Notes: generated from the sequence alone by a model not told the origin. Positions 56,046 to 63,626 are shown, counted from the stretch's first letter. The stretch: DNA of 64,000 nucleotides from Desertimonas flava (GCF_003426815.1 NZ_QKYK01000003.1:124001-188000), one strand, 5' to 3'. Program-made: numbers and translations.

Positions 56046-56575
56046 ACGAGCCCGGCGACTACCGGTACCTGCTGACGCGGGACTGGCTGACCGGTGACGG
56101 CACGGTGCTGTACGTCATGCTGAACCCGAGCACGGCGGACACGGCGAACGACGACCCGACGATCCGACGCTGCAAGACGTTCGCGCAGGTGCACGGCTTC
56201 GCGCGTCTGGAGGTGGTGAACCTGTTCGCCGCCCGAGCGACGAAACCCGAGCGGCTGCTGTCCCTGGATGATCCGGTCGGGCCGGCCAACGAGCGGTATG
56301 TCGCCGACGCGATGCAACGCGCCGATCTCGTCGTGTTCGCGTGGGGTGCGTGGCTGGCGACCCTGACCGCCAAGAAGCGCCTGCGGCTCGCGCCGACCGA
56401 TGTCGAGGCGATCGCCGCACAGCTGGACGTCACGCCGCACTGTTTGGGGTTGACGTCGTCTGGTCTGCCCAGGCATCCGTTGTATGTGCCGGGCGATCAG
56501 CGGTTCGTCCCGTTCCGGCAGCCAGCGTTCCTGCCGGCCGACGAGCCGCTGGATTTGGGTGTCGAGGTCGGCTGA
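56042..56575 (+). CDS. DUF1643 family protein
   Basis: 177 residues from GTG. YVMLNPSTADTANDDPTIRR near 25-45, VVNLFAARATKP near 60 and VVFAWGAW near 100 are the DUF1643 signature, a family spread among phages and bacteria with unknown activity, probably nucleotide related. Last gene of this plus-strand run; faces a minus-strand pair. Confidence 0.85.
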   Translation: MNEPGDYRYLLTRDWLTGDGTVLYVMLNPSTADTANDDPTIRRCKTFAQVHGFARLEVVNLFAARATKPERLLSLDDPVGPANERYVADAMQRADLVVFAWGAWLATLTAKKRLRLAPTDVEAIAAQLDVTPHCLGLTSSGLPRHPLYVPGDQRFVPFRQPAFLPADEPLDLGVEVG

Positions 56576-56581
56576 CGCGCG

Positions 56582-57016
56582 CTATGGCAGGGTGCAGGTG
56601 CCGGTCGCCGGTGCTTCGATCGTGCAGCTACCGGTCGGGTCATCGGCCGCCGGCGATGGCCCCGTCAGTGCGAGGACTCCGAACACGGCGAGGCTGACGA
56701 GCCCGAGGGCGAAGGCCCCCATCTGAATGCCTGCCTTGCCTGTGACCGAACCCGAATAAATGTCGAGTGCCTCATCAGCTTTGCCGACGACTCCGGTGAG
56801 CGATAGATACGCAGCCACACCGGCCAGGATCGCTAGCGCAAGTAGTAGCCACGAGATCCATAGGAAGAGTTCGTCGAATGGGAACGTGTCGCCGGCGATG
56901 TCCTTGCGGAAGGCGATGGTGAACGACAGGATCGTCGTCGACAGGGTGAGAACCTGCTTGCAGGAGTCAGAGGCGAAGGTGAACGCCAGCTTCTCCCGAT
57001 CGGTCGGCGCGGTCAT
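56582..57016 (-). CDS. Three-helix membrane protein
   Basis: 144 residues. N-terminal EKLAFTFASDSCKQVLTLST then three hydrophobic segments (about 26-36, 48-72, 95-118) and a short cysteine-bearing tail. Second gene of a minus-strand pair (ATGA overlap). It may be a superinfection-exclusion or defence effector, but nothing specific shows this. Confidence 0.65.
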   Translation of the reverse strand: MTAPTDREKLAFTFASDSCKQVLTLSTTILSFTIAFRKDIAGDTFPFDELFLWISWLLLALAILAGVAAYLSLTGVVGKADEALDIYSGSVTGKAGIQMGAFALGLVSLAVFGVLALTGPSPAADDPTGSCTIEAPATGTCTLP

Positions 57017-57339
57017 CAGCAGAACGGCCAGAGCGGGCAGATCTTGCCGAACGCGATGCTGAGAACGTCGTCGCCCAACGGGCGCGTCGCTCGCGTCAGT
57101 CCTATTTCGGCGATGACCCGTTCCAGCCGATCGATGCTCGCCGCCGCCACCGTTTCAGCCAGTTCGAGTTCCTCGTCACGTGACTTCGGACGCGTCTGGT
57201 CGCGGCCGATTGCGTGCTTCACCGAAGGAGCGGAGGCGATTCTCTCGTACAGCTGATCTCGAGCGTCGTCTGTCAGGTCCTCAAACATGCCCGACTCTTC
57301 AAGAGCTCGGATCACGACCCCTTGCTGTTCTCTGTCCAC
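57016..57339 (-). CDS. Helical partner of the membrane protein
   Basis: 107 residues from GTG 57339 with AGGAGG about 9 nt upstream. Helical (ALEESGMFEDLTDDARDQLY, LELAETVAAASIDRLERVIA). Cotranscribed with the membrane protein. Divergent from promoter P4. Not recognised. Confidence 0.62.
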   Translation of the reverse strand: MDREQQGVVIRALEESGMFEDLTDDARDQLYERIASAPSVKHAIGRDQTRPKSRDEELELAETVAAASIDRLERVIAEIGLTRATRPLGDDVLSIAFGKICPLWPFC

Positions 57340-57437
57340 CCCTGGACCTCCTTGTTTCCGGGATCGGCGAACACTACTCGACCCGGGAGATGCCGTTGCC
57401 CGGCCGGTATCCCTCCTGGCACTACTCGCCGCAAACA

Positions 57438-57466
57438 TTGACTACCGTAGCCGTCTCTGCTACAGT
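57438..57466 (+). promoter_or_regulatory. Dyad promoter P4
   Basis: TTGACT, 17 bp, TACAGT with arms CTACCGTAG and CTACAGTAT. GTG 57474 follows after 7 nt. Confidence 0.75.
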
Positions 57467-57473
57467 ATTAAGG

Positions 57474-57716
57474 GTGATCAACCCCACCAACCACTCGGAG
57501 GACTACCAGCACGGCATCGACATCGGCCTCAAGACGCCAGCGCACCTGCTCGACATCACGTTGCAGCGACGCAGCTTCGACGTCGCCACATTGACCGACA
57601 CGATCGCCAGCCAGGAAGGCGCCGGGGTCGAAAGCCACGTGCTCGACACCTACCGCCGGAAGCTGGCACAGAAACGAGGCATCGTCGACGCCATCAACCA
57701 GCGCCTCACCGCCTGA
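57474..57716 (+). CDS. Small hypothetical protein from a leaderless mRNA
   Basis: 80 residues from GTG 57474, where P4 transcription should start. Helical C-terminal half (DTIASQEGAGVESHVLDTYR, LAQKRGIVDAINQRL). Function unknown. Confidence 0.65.
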   Translation: MINPTNHSEDYQHGIDIGLKTPAHLLDITLQRRSFDVATLTDTIASQEGAGVESHVLDTYRRKLAQKRGIVDAINQRLTA

Positions 57717-57730
57717 TCGCCCCTGATCGC

Positions 57731-57747
57731 CGGCGAGGGAAGCGCCG
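57731..57747 (+). promoter_or_regulatory. Orphan leader hairpin H8
   Basis: Stem CGGCG/CGCCG, loop AGGGAAG, then GAAAGGAACC (57753-57762), but no start codon follows before the terminator at 57768. Likely left behind when a gene was lost. Confidence 0.65.
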
Positions 57748-57767
57748 ACGTCGAAAGGAACCCACCA

Positions 57768-57801
57768 GCCGTCCGGGCGGTCCCGCCGCCGCCCGGACGG
57801 C
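57768..57801 (+). terminator. 13-bp perfect terminator hairpin
   Basis: Arms GCCGTCCGGGCGG and CCGCCCGGACGGC around TCCCGCCG. It ends the P4 transcript. No T-run. Confidence 0.7.
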
Positions 57802-57847
57802 CAACCATCCGCCGCGAGGACGCGGCCTTGATAATGTCCGAGACACA

Positions 57848-57869
57848 TGCCGGGAAGGGAAGCCCGGCA
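57848..57869 (+). promoter_or_regulatory. Leader hairpin H9
   Basis: Stem TGCCGGG/CCCGGCA, loop AAGGGAAG, then GAAAGGAACC (57872-57881) and ATG 57884. TAATGT at 57832-57837 is a possible -10. Confidence 0.78.
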
Positions 57870-57883
57870 CCGAAAGGAACCCG

Positions 57884-58285
57884 ATGTCCACCGTCAGCCT
57901 CGATCAGCCCGAACTCGACCTGTACTCGTCGGTCCGAGTCGACGACCCCGCGACCTCTGAGGAAGCCGCCCACTTCGCCGCGCCCCGGGCCGGCACCCAC
58001 CGCCTCCTGGCCCTGCAAGCCCTCGCCGACGCCGGCGAAGGCGGCCTCACCGACTTCGAACTCGAAGCCGCCACGCGCGTCAAGCAGACGTCGATCGGCA
58101 AGCGCCGCAAGGAGCTCGCCGACATGGGCTACGTCGTCCCGCGGCTCGACGAGCACGGCAAGCAACGTCGCCGCCCCGCCCCGTCGGGGACGCCGGCCGG
58201 CGTGTACATGATCACCCCGGGTGGCCGCAACGCGCTCGCCCACGCGCTCGACTCCGGCTCGCTCGACAAGGCGAAGGCGTCATGA
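57884..58285 (+). CDS. Winged-helix (MarR-like) protein
   Basis: 133 residues. After 40 variable residues, THRLLALQALADAGEGGLTD, FELEAATRVKQTSIGKRRKE and LADMGYVVPRLDEHG show a winged helix like phage DnaD/MarR-type domains. Possibly a late regulator. Start fixed by H9. Confidence 0.7.
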   Translation: MSTVSLDQPELDLYSSVRVDDPATSEEAAHFAAPRAGTHRLLALQALADAGEGGLTDFELEAATRVKQTSIGKRRKELADMGYVVPRLDEHGKQRRRPAPSGTPAGVYMITPGGRNALAHALDSGSLDKAKAS

Positions 58286-58527
58286 CTCTCGACCCCGCTC
58301 TCGACTCCGCACGCCGTCGCATCGACTGCCCGCTGGATCGGATCGTTGCCGAGCTCGACGAGATGATCGACCTGTACGGAGAGCACGAAGCGTGCCGGGC
58401 CTGGCGCGAGGCCAGCGCCGAGCGCGCTGCGTCGTGCGAGCTCGCCCACTCGTTCGCCACGGCCGGTGACGCTCCCGACCCCGACCCGACCAGAGTGCAC
58501 GGGTTTCCGAGGCCGGTGCTGTCGTGA
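58282..58527 (+). CDS. Small helical hypothetical protein
   Basis: 81 residues, ATGA overlap. Helical (IDCPLDRIVAELDEMIDLYG, CRAWREASAERAASCELAHS). Not recognised. Confidence 0.62.
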   Translation: MTLDPALDSARRRIDCPLDRIVAELDEMIDLYGEHEACRAWREASAERAASCELAHSFATAGDAPDPDPTRVHGFPRPVLS

Positions 58528-58763
58528 CGCTGGCTGTCTGGCTCCGCCAGTGCACCGGCGACCCGGAGCCGTCGACGATCCCGATCGAGTCTCTCAAGCC
58601 GGGCACCGAGCTCGTAGTCCACGGGCTGTTCGACCGTCTGACCACGATTCGGTACCGGCGTCACGGCCGTTGCGCCGACGGGGGCCGGTGGGTGGCCGGC
58701 ACCAACCGTTGGGGCCTCGTCACCGTCGTGCGAGCGAACGCCGTCGTGTCGGTGCGGCGATGA
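58524..58763 (+). CDS. Small beta-rich hypothetical protein
   Basis: 79 residues from GTG (GTGA). LKPGTELVVHGLFDRLTTIR and WGLVTVVRANAVVSVRR: short beta barrel look. Not recognised. Confidence 0.6.
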   Translation: MTLAVWLRQCTGDPEPSTIPIESLKPGTELVVHGLFDRLTTIRYRRHGRCADGGRWVAGTNRWGLVTVVRANAVVSVRR

Positions 58764-59050
58764 TCGCCGTCCGGCTGCTGCTCGCCTGGAGCACGCTCTC
58801 GGTGATCGTGTTCGCCGGCGGTGGCATCTGGCACCGCCTGGGCCGCAGTCCCGTCGAATACTCGCCACGCATCGTAATGTGTAAGCCGTGTACGTTGCGT
58901 CGCCAGCCACGACAGGGTCGCGGTGATGTTCGCCGACGCCGGAGTGACCATTGCCATCATCAGTTCGATCACCGGCGTTCTGGTCGCCCTGTGCTCGGCG
59001 GCTGGGGTCGTGTACCAAGCGAAGCGGTCGTCCGACGCGAAGGAACGTGA
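58760..59050 (+). CDS. Single-helix membrane protein, doubtful C-terminus
   Basis: 96 residues, ATGA overlap. One transmembrane helix at 3-22 (AVRLLLAWSTLSVIVFAGGG). The last 42 residues overlap the next gene in another frame and look like an unselected read-through. Only the first half is well supported. Confidence 0.45.
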   Translation: MIAVRLLLAWSTLSVIVFAGGGIWHRLGRSPVEYSPRIVMCKPCTLRRQPRQGRGDVRRRRSDHCHHQFDHRRSGRPVLGGWGRVPSEAVVRREGT

Positions 59051-59336
59051 AGCCGACGCCACACGCGCCGCCGCGGCCGCGCAGGAGAAGGCGTCCAACG
59101 TCGAAGTCGCCCAAGGCGTGCTCCGAGAGACGATCGAGTTCCAGAAACGTGAGCTCGCCGAGACCCGCGCCGAGCACGCCCGCGAGATCGAAGCGCTACG
59201 GGCTGAGCTTCGCCAGGTGCGCAGCGCCCAGGACGAATGCAATAGGAACCACCGCGCGTGCATGGCACGCAACGAGACGCTGGAACGCGAGAAGCGAGAC
59301 CTCGAACGGGAACTCGTGACGCTTCGTGGAAGGTAG
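58923..59336 (+). CDS. Membrane-anchored coiled-coil protein
   Basis: 137 residues from GTG 58923. One transmembrane helix (about 7-30, VTIAIISSITGVLVALCSAA), then a charged coiled coil from about 40 to the end with LRETIEFQKRELAETRAEHA. Shape recalls spanin-like or SMC-like accessory proteins. No lysis role is shown. Confidence 0.66.
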   Translation: MMFADAGVTIAIISSITGVLVALCSAAGVVYQAKRSSDAKEREADATRAAAAAQEKASNVEVAQGVLRETIEFQKRELAETRAEHAREIEALRAELRQVRSAQDECNRNHRACMARNETLEREKRDLERELVTLRGR

Positions 59337-59346
59337 GAGGCCAGTG

Positions 59347-59883
59347 ATGGACAAGGACCGGGAAGCTCGAGTCGACCAGGCGTACCGAGTGCTGGACGAG
59401 GCCGCCGAGGATCGGCTGATCACCGGCGAGATCCCGATCGTCGTGGTGAAGCACCCGTGGTGGGTGACGTTGAAAGGCCCGATGTACCTGCTCGGCCTCG
59501 CGATGGTGCTGTTCGCTGTGTCGATCACGACTCTCGCGTTCGCGACGCTGTCACGGACCGACGCGCAACGCGAGCAGGAAGCGATCGACGAATGCAACCG
59601 GCTCTGGTCGCAGCGGATCACGGAGGCGTCGTTCGGAAGTCGGCGCGCGTCGGCTGAATCGGACGTCGCCTTCAACGATGCTCTGCTGGTCGTGCTCGAG
59701 TCGGGCGATCTCGACGCCGTCGACACCACTGGGTTGGTCGAGTCGAACTCGAACACCGAGCAGGCGTTGGAGCGGGACGAGGCGACGATCCGGGATCGTG
59801 ATGCGTGGGTGGCTGCGGGTCAGCCGATGCCGTGTCCGGTGGAGGCACCAGATCGTGACGCCGAGCCGGAGCAGGCAGGCTAA
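59347..59883 (+). CDS. Single-pass membrane protein
   Basis: 178 residues from ATG 59347 after AGGAGGCC. One transmembrane helix (about 37-63, YLLGLAMVLFAVSITTLAFA) flanked by charged soluble parts; the C-terminal half is acidic. Likely pairs with the preceding coiled-coil membrane protein. Function unknown. Confidence 0.66.
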   Translation: MDKDREARVDQAYRVLDEAAEDRLITGEIPIVVVKHPWWVTLKGPMYLLGLAMVLFAVSITTLAFATLSRTDAQREQEAIDECNRLWSQRITEASFGSRRASAESDVAFNDALLVVLESGDLDAVDTTGLVESNSNTEQALERDEATIRDRDAWVAAGQPMPCPVEAPDRDAEPEQAG

Positions 59884-59898
59884 ATCTCGCCGCACACC

Positions 59899-59927
59899 TT
59901 GACTACTGTAGCCCTTCAGACTACAGT
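59899..59927 (+). promoter_or_regulatory. Dyad promoter P5
   Basis: TTGACT, 17 bp, TACAGT with perfect arms CTACTGTAG and CTACAGTAG. GTG 59935 follows after 7 nt. This is the clearest copy. Confidence 0.8.
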
Positions 59928-59934
59928 AGGTGTT

Positions 59935-60195
59935 GTGAACAACACCTATCGAGCCACCGTCTACCCGGCACCGCCAGAGTTGCGCGACCGACCGGGTATG
60001 ACGCTCGCCCGCATCTTCGACAACGCCGCCGACGCCCTCGACTGGGTGTGCTCGAAGATCAGCCACGCCCGCGAGCGAGGCGACATCGAGGAACTCGCCG
60101 ACAACGGCGACATCGACCACAACGGCGTCTGGATCAGCTGCTACCGCAGCCGTGGAGGAAGCATCAAGATCGACGGCTACTCCCAGGTCGCCTGA
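59935..60195 (+). CDS. Small hypothetical protein from a leaderless mRNA
   Basis: 86 residues from GTG 59935. RATVYPAPPELRDRPGMTLA, ALDWVCSKISHARERGDIEE. Compact alpha-beta. Function unknown. Confidence 0.66.
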   Translation: MNNTYRATVYPAPPELRDRPGMTLARIFDNAADALDWVCSKISHARERGDIEELADNGDIDHNGVWISCYRSRGGSIKIDGYSQVA

Positions 60196-60212
60196 ACCAA
60201 CCACCAACCACC

Positions 60213-60236
60213 GCTGCCGGAAGGGAAGCCGACAGC
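60213..60236 (+). promoter_or_regulatory. Leader hairpin H10
   Basis: Stem GCTGCCGG/CCGACAGC (one C-A mismatch; the H3 and H6 stem is perfect), loop AAGGGAAG, then GAAAGGAACC (60242-60251) and ATG 60254. Confidence 0.7.
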
Positions 60237-60253
60237 ACACCGAAAGGAACCCG

Positions 60254-60730
60254 ATGACCACCAGCCTCTACTGGCACGCGCCCGGCACCCGGGCGTTCAT
60301 CCGCACCGCCCATTTCCCGTCGAGCACCTACGTCGGCGCCAGCCAGGCGTTCGCGTCGCTGTACCGGGAGATCGAACTCGACGACACCGACATCATCGCC
60401 GTCTTGGCCGGCGGCACGTTCGTCCGCACCGACACCGACCCGTATGGCAACCGGATGGGCGACACGTACGTCTTCGAAGCACGGTTCTCACCGAACTGCC
60501 AGCACCTGTTCGAACGCGGCCCCGTCCGCAAAGACCCGGTGCCCGAAGGCACCCCAGCGCCCGCGTTGGTGTGGGCGTCCTATTGGCAGCCGTGGCGCTG
60601 GAAGCCGTTCACGCTCGACTGGACCTACCAGCAGGTTCGAGACGCGGGTGCGGTCCCGTTCGGCGCGATGGACTACCACTGGCCGCTCGACGCCGAACAG
60701 CCCGTCTTCCCGGCGAAGGCAGTGCGGTGA
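60254..60730 (+). CDS. Hypothetical protein
   Basis: 158 residues, start fixed by H10. HAPGTRAFIRTAHFPSSTYV, then an aromatic C-terminal half (LVWASYWQPWRWKPFTLDWT). Not recognised. TGATG coupling to the next gene. Confidence 0.65.
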   Translation: MTTSLYWHAPGTRAFIRTAHFPSSTYVGASQAFASLYREIELDDTDIIAVLAGGTFVRTDTDPYGNRMGDTYVFEARFSPNCQHLFERGPVRKDPVPEGTPAPALVWASYWQPWRWKPFTLDWTYQQVRDAGAVPFGAMDYHWPLDAEQPVFPAKAVR

Positions 60731-61191
60731 TGGGCGCGCTCATCGGATTCCTGCGTGCCGCCGACATCGGCGACTGCACCAACGGCGGCACGTCAGGCCG
60801 GCACGTCCGCTGTGTCGTCGTCAACGTGCCCGGCCCGTTCGACCCGTCGCCGGATTCGCCGGCAATGATGCTCGTCCCCGGCGCCTACGGTGCCCCGATC
60901 CTCGTCGACGCCGTCCGCGACGGCAACGGCGGATGGAAGCCCGCTGAATCCGGGCCGGACGGCAAGACGATCGGCCCGATGGCCGGCGGCAATTACGCCG
61001 CGACGCACGGCTCGTGGCGCGACATCGTCGCCGACATGACCGCCACCGCGATGTTCGACCGGAACTACGGCCGCGGCCCCGACCTCGACCTCGAGGGCCT
61101 GCGCCGCCTCGCCCGCGACTGCGCACCGCACGCCGTCGCCGTCCACGACCGATGGGAAACCCCAGCCCAGTACGACCAGCTGTCCCGATGA
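60730..61191 (+). CDS. Hypothetical protein
   Basis: 153 residues from ATG 60730. IGFLRAADIGDCTNGGTSGR, a loop-rich middle, then WRDIVADMTATAMFDRNYGR. Looks like a small enzyme or binding fold. Not recognised. Confidence 0.65.
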   Translation: MGALIGFLRAADIGDCTNGGTSGRHVRCVVVNVPGPFDPSPDSPAMMLVPGAYGAPILVDAVRDGNGGWKPAESGPDGKTIGPMAGGNYAATHGSWRDIVADMTATAMFDRNYGRGPDLDLEGLRRLARDCAPHAVAVHDRWETPAQYDQLSR

Positions 61192-61640
61192 AAGCCTCCC
61201 AGGGCCGTGTCGCCGCCATCGCTACAGTTATCCGCATGGCGAAGGCAGACCCCGTCGGAGCGATCGAAATCGCCCACCGACTCGACGTCACCCCGAAGAC
61301 CGTGCAGACCTGGCGGTTCCGACGCGCCCTGCCGCCGGCCGACTACCAGGTGAACGGGGCCGACGCCTGGGACTGGATGACGATCCTGCGTTGGGCCGGC
61401 CAGACCGGCCGTCTCCGCACCGAAGCCATGGCCGCCGCGTACAAGGCGAAGTTCCGCAAGGACCCGGCCCCGCCGAACGAAGGCGGCGCCGGCACGTGGA
61501 AGACACCGGCGAAACAAGTCGCCGCGCAACGCGCCGCCCGCCGAACCGCGACGAAGCCACCGTCGACGAAGTCCGTCAAGAAGAAGCCCGCCCGCAAGAC
61601 CGCCGCCAAGAAGGCGGCAGCCGCCGGGAAGCCGAACTGA
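61188..61640 (+). CDS. HTH protein with histone-H1-like basic tail
   Basis: 150 residues from ATG 61188 (ATGA), or 134 from ATG 61236, which lies 7 nt after TACAGT and would be leaderless. The HTH (AIEIAHRLDVTPKTVQTWRF) is followed by NGADAWDWMTILRWAGQTGR and a Lys/Ala/Pro tail (KSVKKKPARKTAAKKA) as in histone H1-like bacterial proteins. Probably DNA binding and compacting. Two starts may give two forms. Confidence 0.7.
   Translation: MKASQGRVAAIATVIRMAKADPVGAIEIAHRLDVTPKTVQTWRFRRALPPADYQVNGADAWDWMTILRWAGQTGRLRTEAMAAAYKAKFRKDPAPPNEGGAGTWKTPAKQVAAQRAARRTATKPPSTKSVKKKPARKTAAKKAAAAGKPN
61200..61228 (+). promoter_or_regulatory. Dyad-type promoter P8
   Basis: A 17-bp spacer containing GTGTCGCC and ending in GC, then TACAGT (61223-61228), 7 nt before ATG 61236. 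No recognisable -35. Related to P6 and P7. Confidence 0.45.
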
Positions 61641-61846
61641 TGGGCTCCGACCGCTTCGACTGGGAGACCTACGTCATCGGCGAGGTGATCGACCCCGAGC
61701 TCGAGGAACGCCTCGACAGCATCGCGCTCAAACGTGCCGAGTTCGACCTCGCCCTCGAGCGATTCGACGCCGTCGCCGGGAGCGCCGCTGACGCTCTGAA
61801 CGAGTTCGCCGCCGCCTGGAACGACTGGGGCCCCGTCGTCAACTAG
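61640..61846 (+). CDS. Small acidic helical protein
   Basis: 68 residues from ATG 61640 (TGATG). Helical (IDPELEERLDSIALKRAEFD). Not recognised. Confidence 0.6.
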   Translation: MGSDRFDWETYVIGEVIDPELEERLDSIALKRAEFDLALERFDAVAGSAADALNEFAAAWNDWGPVVN

Positions 61847-61864
61847 CCGCTCTCCGCACATCAC

Positions 61865-61885
61865 GTCGGGGAGGGAAGCCCCGAC
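61865..61885 (+). promoter_or_regulatory. Leader hairpin H11
   Basis: Stem GTCGGGG/CCCCGAC, loop AGGGAAG, then GAAAGGAATCC and ATG 61907. Confidence 0.75.
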
Positions 61886-61906
61886 ACCATCTGAAAGGAA
61901 TCCGAA

Positions 61907-63097
61907 ATGCCAATCCAGCTGAACCCCCGTCTCCTGTCGTGGGCGCCCGACCTCGAAGACTCCGCCCGCGACCAGGCTGTCAACACGTCGAAGCTGCCGT
62001 TCCTCGCGGGCCACGTCGCGTTGATGCCCGACGCCCACTGGGGGATGGGTGCCACCGTCGGCTCCGTCATCCCGACCGAGGGTGCGATCGTGCCGGCTGC
62101 GGTCGGTGTCGACATCGGCTGCGGCATGATCGCCGCGCGCACCGACCTCACCTCGCACGATCTGCCCGACGATCTCGATCGGCTGCACGCCATGATCGGC
62201 GAAGGGATCCCGCACGGTGCCGGCCAGCAGCACGACGACGGTCGCTCCATCCCGCCGACCAACGGCGCGTCGGTCGCTCTCACGCATCGCCTGTTCGACA
62301 AGGCGCAGCATCAGATGGGCACGCTCGGTGGCGGCAACCACTTCGTCGAGGTGTGCTTGGACGAGCTCGACCGGGTGTGGATCGTCCTGCACTCCGGTAG
62401 CCGCGGCGTCGGCAAAGAACTCGCCGAGGTCCACATCGACAAGGCGAAGGGCCTGATGAAGTCGTACTTCATCGACCTGCCCGACCCCGACCTCGCCTAC
62501 CTGGCCGAAGGGACGCCGGAGTTCGCCGACTACATCGGCGACATGCTGTGGGCCCAGCGGTACGCGATGCGGAACCGCGAGCAGATGCTGATGGCCGCGC
62601 ACGAAGCATTCGACGACTTCCTCGGCCGTGGCGTCGTGATCGAGGACGTCATCAACTGCCACCACAACTTCACCGAACGCGAGCACCACCGCGGCCGGAA
62701 CGTGTGGCTGACCCGCAAGGGAGCGATCCGGGCCCGGACGGGTGACCGTGGTGTGATCCCCGGCTCGATGGGCGCGGCTTCGTACATCGTGTCCGGTCTC
62801 GGCAACCCGGCCAGCTACGACTCGTGCTCTCACGGCGCCGGGCGTCGCATGTCGCGGGCGAAGGCGTTCGCGACGTTCACGGCCGACTCGTTGATCGAAG
62901 CGATGGCCGGCAAGGCGTGGAACGGCGCCGGCGAGGCCGCGGACCTGGTCGACGAGCATCCCGGCTCGTACAAGGACATCGACGAGGTGATGGCGAACCA
63001 GGCCGACCTCGTCACCGTCGAGCACACGCTGCACCAGATCCTGAACTTGAAGGGCAAGGACGACCGCAACCGGCGTCGCCGCAAGGGTCGCCGCTGA
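61907..63097 (+). CDS. rtcB: RtcB RNA-splicing ligase
   Basis: 396 residues. MPDAH (40-44), GVDIGCGM near 67-74, GGGNHF near 142, HSGSRG near 164 and SHGAGRRMSR near 308 supply the manganese ligands and the GMP-accepting histidine of RtcB, which seals 2',3'-cyclic phosphate or 3'-phosphate RNA ends to 5'-OH. In phages it can repair host tRNAs cut by anticodon nucleases. The protein is of normal length and complete. Expressed behind hairpin H11. Confidence 0.94.
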   Translation: MPIQLNPRLLSWAPDLEDSARDQAVNTSKLPFLAGHVALMPDAHWGMGATVGSVIPTEGAIVPAAVGVDIGCGMIAARTDLTSHDLPDDLDRLHAMIGEGIPHGAGQQHDDGRSIPPTNGASVALTHRLFDKAQHQMGTLGGGNHFVEVCLDELDRVWIVLHSGSRGVGKELAEVHIDKAKGLMKSYFIDLPDPDLAYLAEGTPEFADYIGDMLWAQRYAMRNREQMLMAAHEAFDDFLGRGVVIEDVINCHHNFTEREHHRGRNVWLTRKGAIRARTGDRGVIPGSMGAASYIVSGLGNPASYDSCSHGAGRRMSRAKAFATFTADSLIEAMAGKAWNGAGEAADLVDEHPGSYKDIDEVMANQADLVTVEHTLHQILNLKGKDDRNRRRRKGRR

Positions 63098-63339
63098 TGT
63101 GCGCAACGATCGCCCTGCCGGATGGCCGGTGGCTGCACTCCCCCAGGGAGCTCGCAGCCGCCGGCCTACCCCTCTCCGACGCCGCTCTCGTCGAGCTCGC
63201 CGACGAGCTCGACGGGATGCCCGTCGAGCCGCTGGACGTGTGCCTATGCCTCGTTGACGTCCCAGCCCTGCTCGGAGGGCACGGCGTCGGCTGGTCCGAC
63301 GACGACGGCCTCTACATGGTTCGGCAGGTGCCGTTGTGA
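63097..63339 (+). CDS. Small hypothetical protein
   Basis: 80 residues, TGATG overlap with rtcB. MCATIALPDGRWLHSPRELA, LSDAALVELADELDGM. Not recognised; may form part of the RNA-repair operon. Confidence 0.62.
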   Translation: MCATIALPDGRWLHSPRELAAAGLPLSDAALVELADELDGMPVEPLDVCLCLVDVPALLGGHGVGWSDDDGLYMVRQVPL

Positions 63340-63626
63340 TCTGCAGCTGCAAGGGTCTCGAACTCTCTGACGGGACGATTGCCACGATCCGCCGCAAGGA
63401 CTGCGTGATTCACGGGCTCGGCCTGCTCGCCGTGCCCGGCGTGAGTAGCGCTCTCGCCGACGTGGCCCGAAAGGTCGGCGAGTCGGTGGGTGCGTCGATC
63501 GGCGCCGCGCTGGCCGCAGCCGGGCTCGCGGTCGTCGAGCCGTACCGGCAAGCGATCGCCGAAGCACACAAGGCCGAAGAGGCCGCCGTCCGCGCGGCCG
63601 TACTGGAAGGAGCCAAACATGAGTGA
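63336..63626 (+). CDS. Small protein with CxC and hydrophobic helix
   Basis: 96 residues from GTG. ICSCKGLELSDGTIATIRRK, then SSALADVARKVGESVGASIG and a helical tail. Not recognised. Confidence 0.6.
   Translation: MICSCKGLELSDGTIATIRRKDCVIHGLGLLAVPGVSSALADVARKVGESVGASIGAALAAAGLAVVEPYRQAIAEAHKAEEAAVRAAVLEGAKHE

Noticed and set aside
56582-57339. Toxin-antitoxin pair
   Set aside because: Two small overlapping genes, one membrane protein, but no recognisable toxin or antitoxin fold and the order alone is weak evidence.
61343-63397. Minus-strand frame of 684 codons opposite rtcB
   Set aside because: Shadow caused by codon bias; the plus-strand RtcB has all catalytic motifs.
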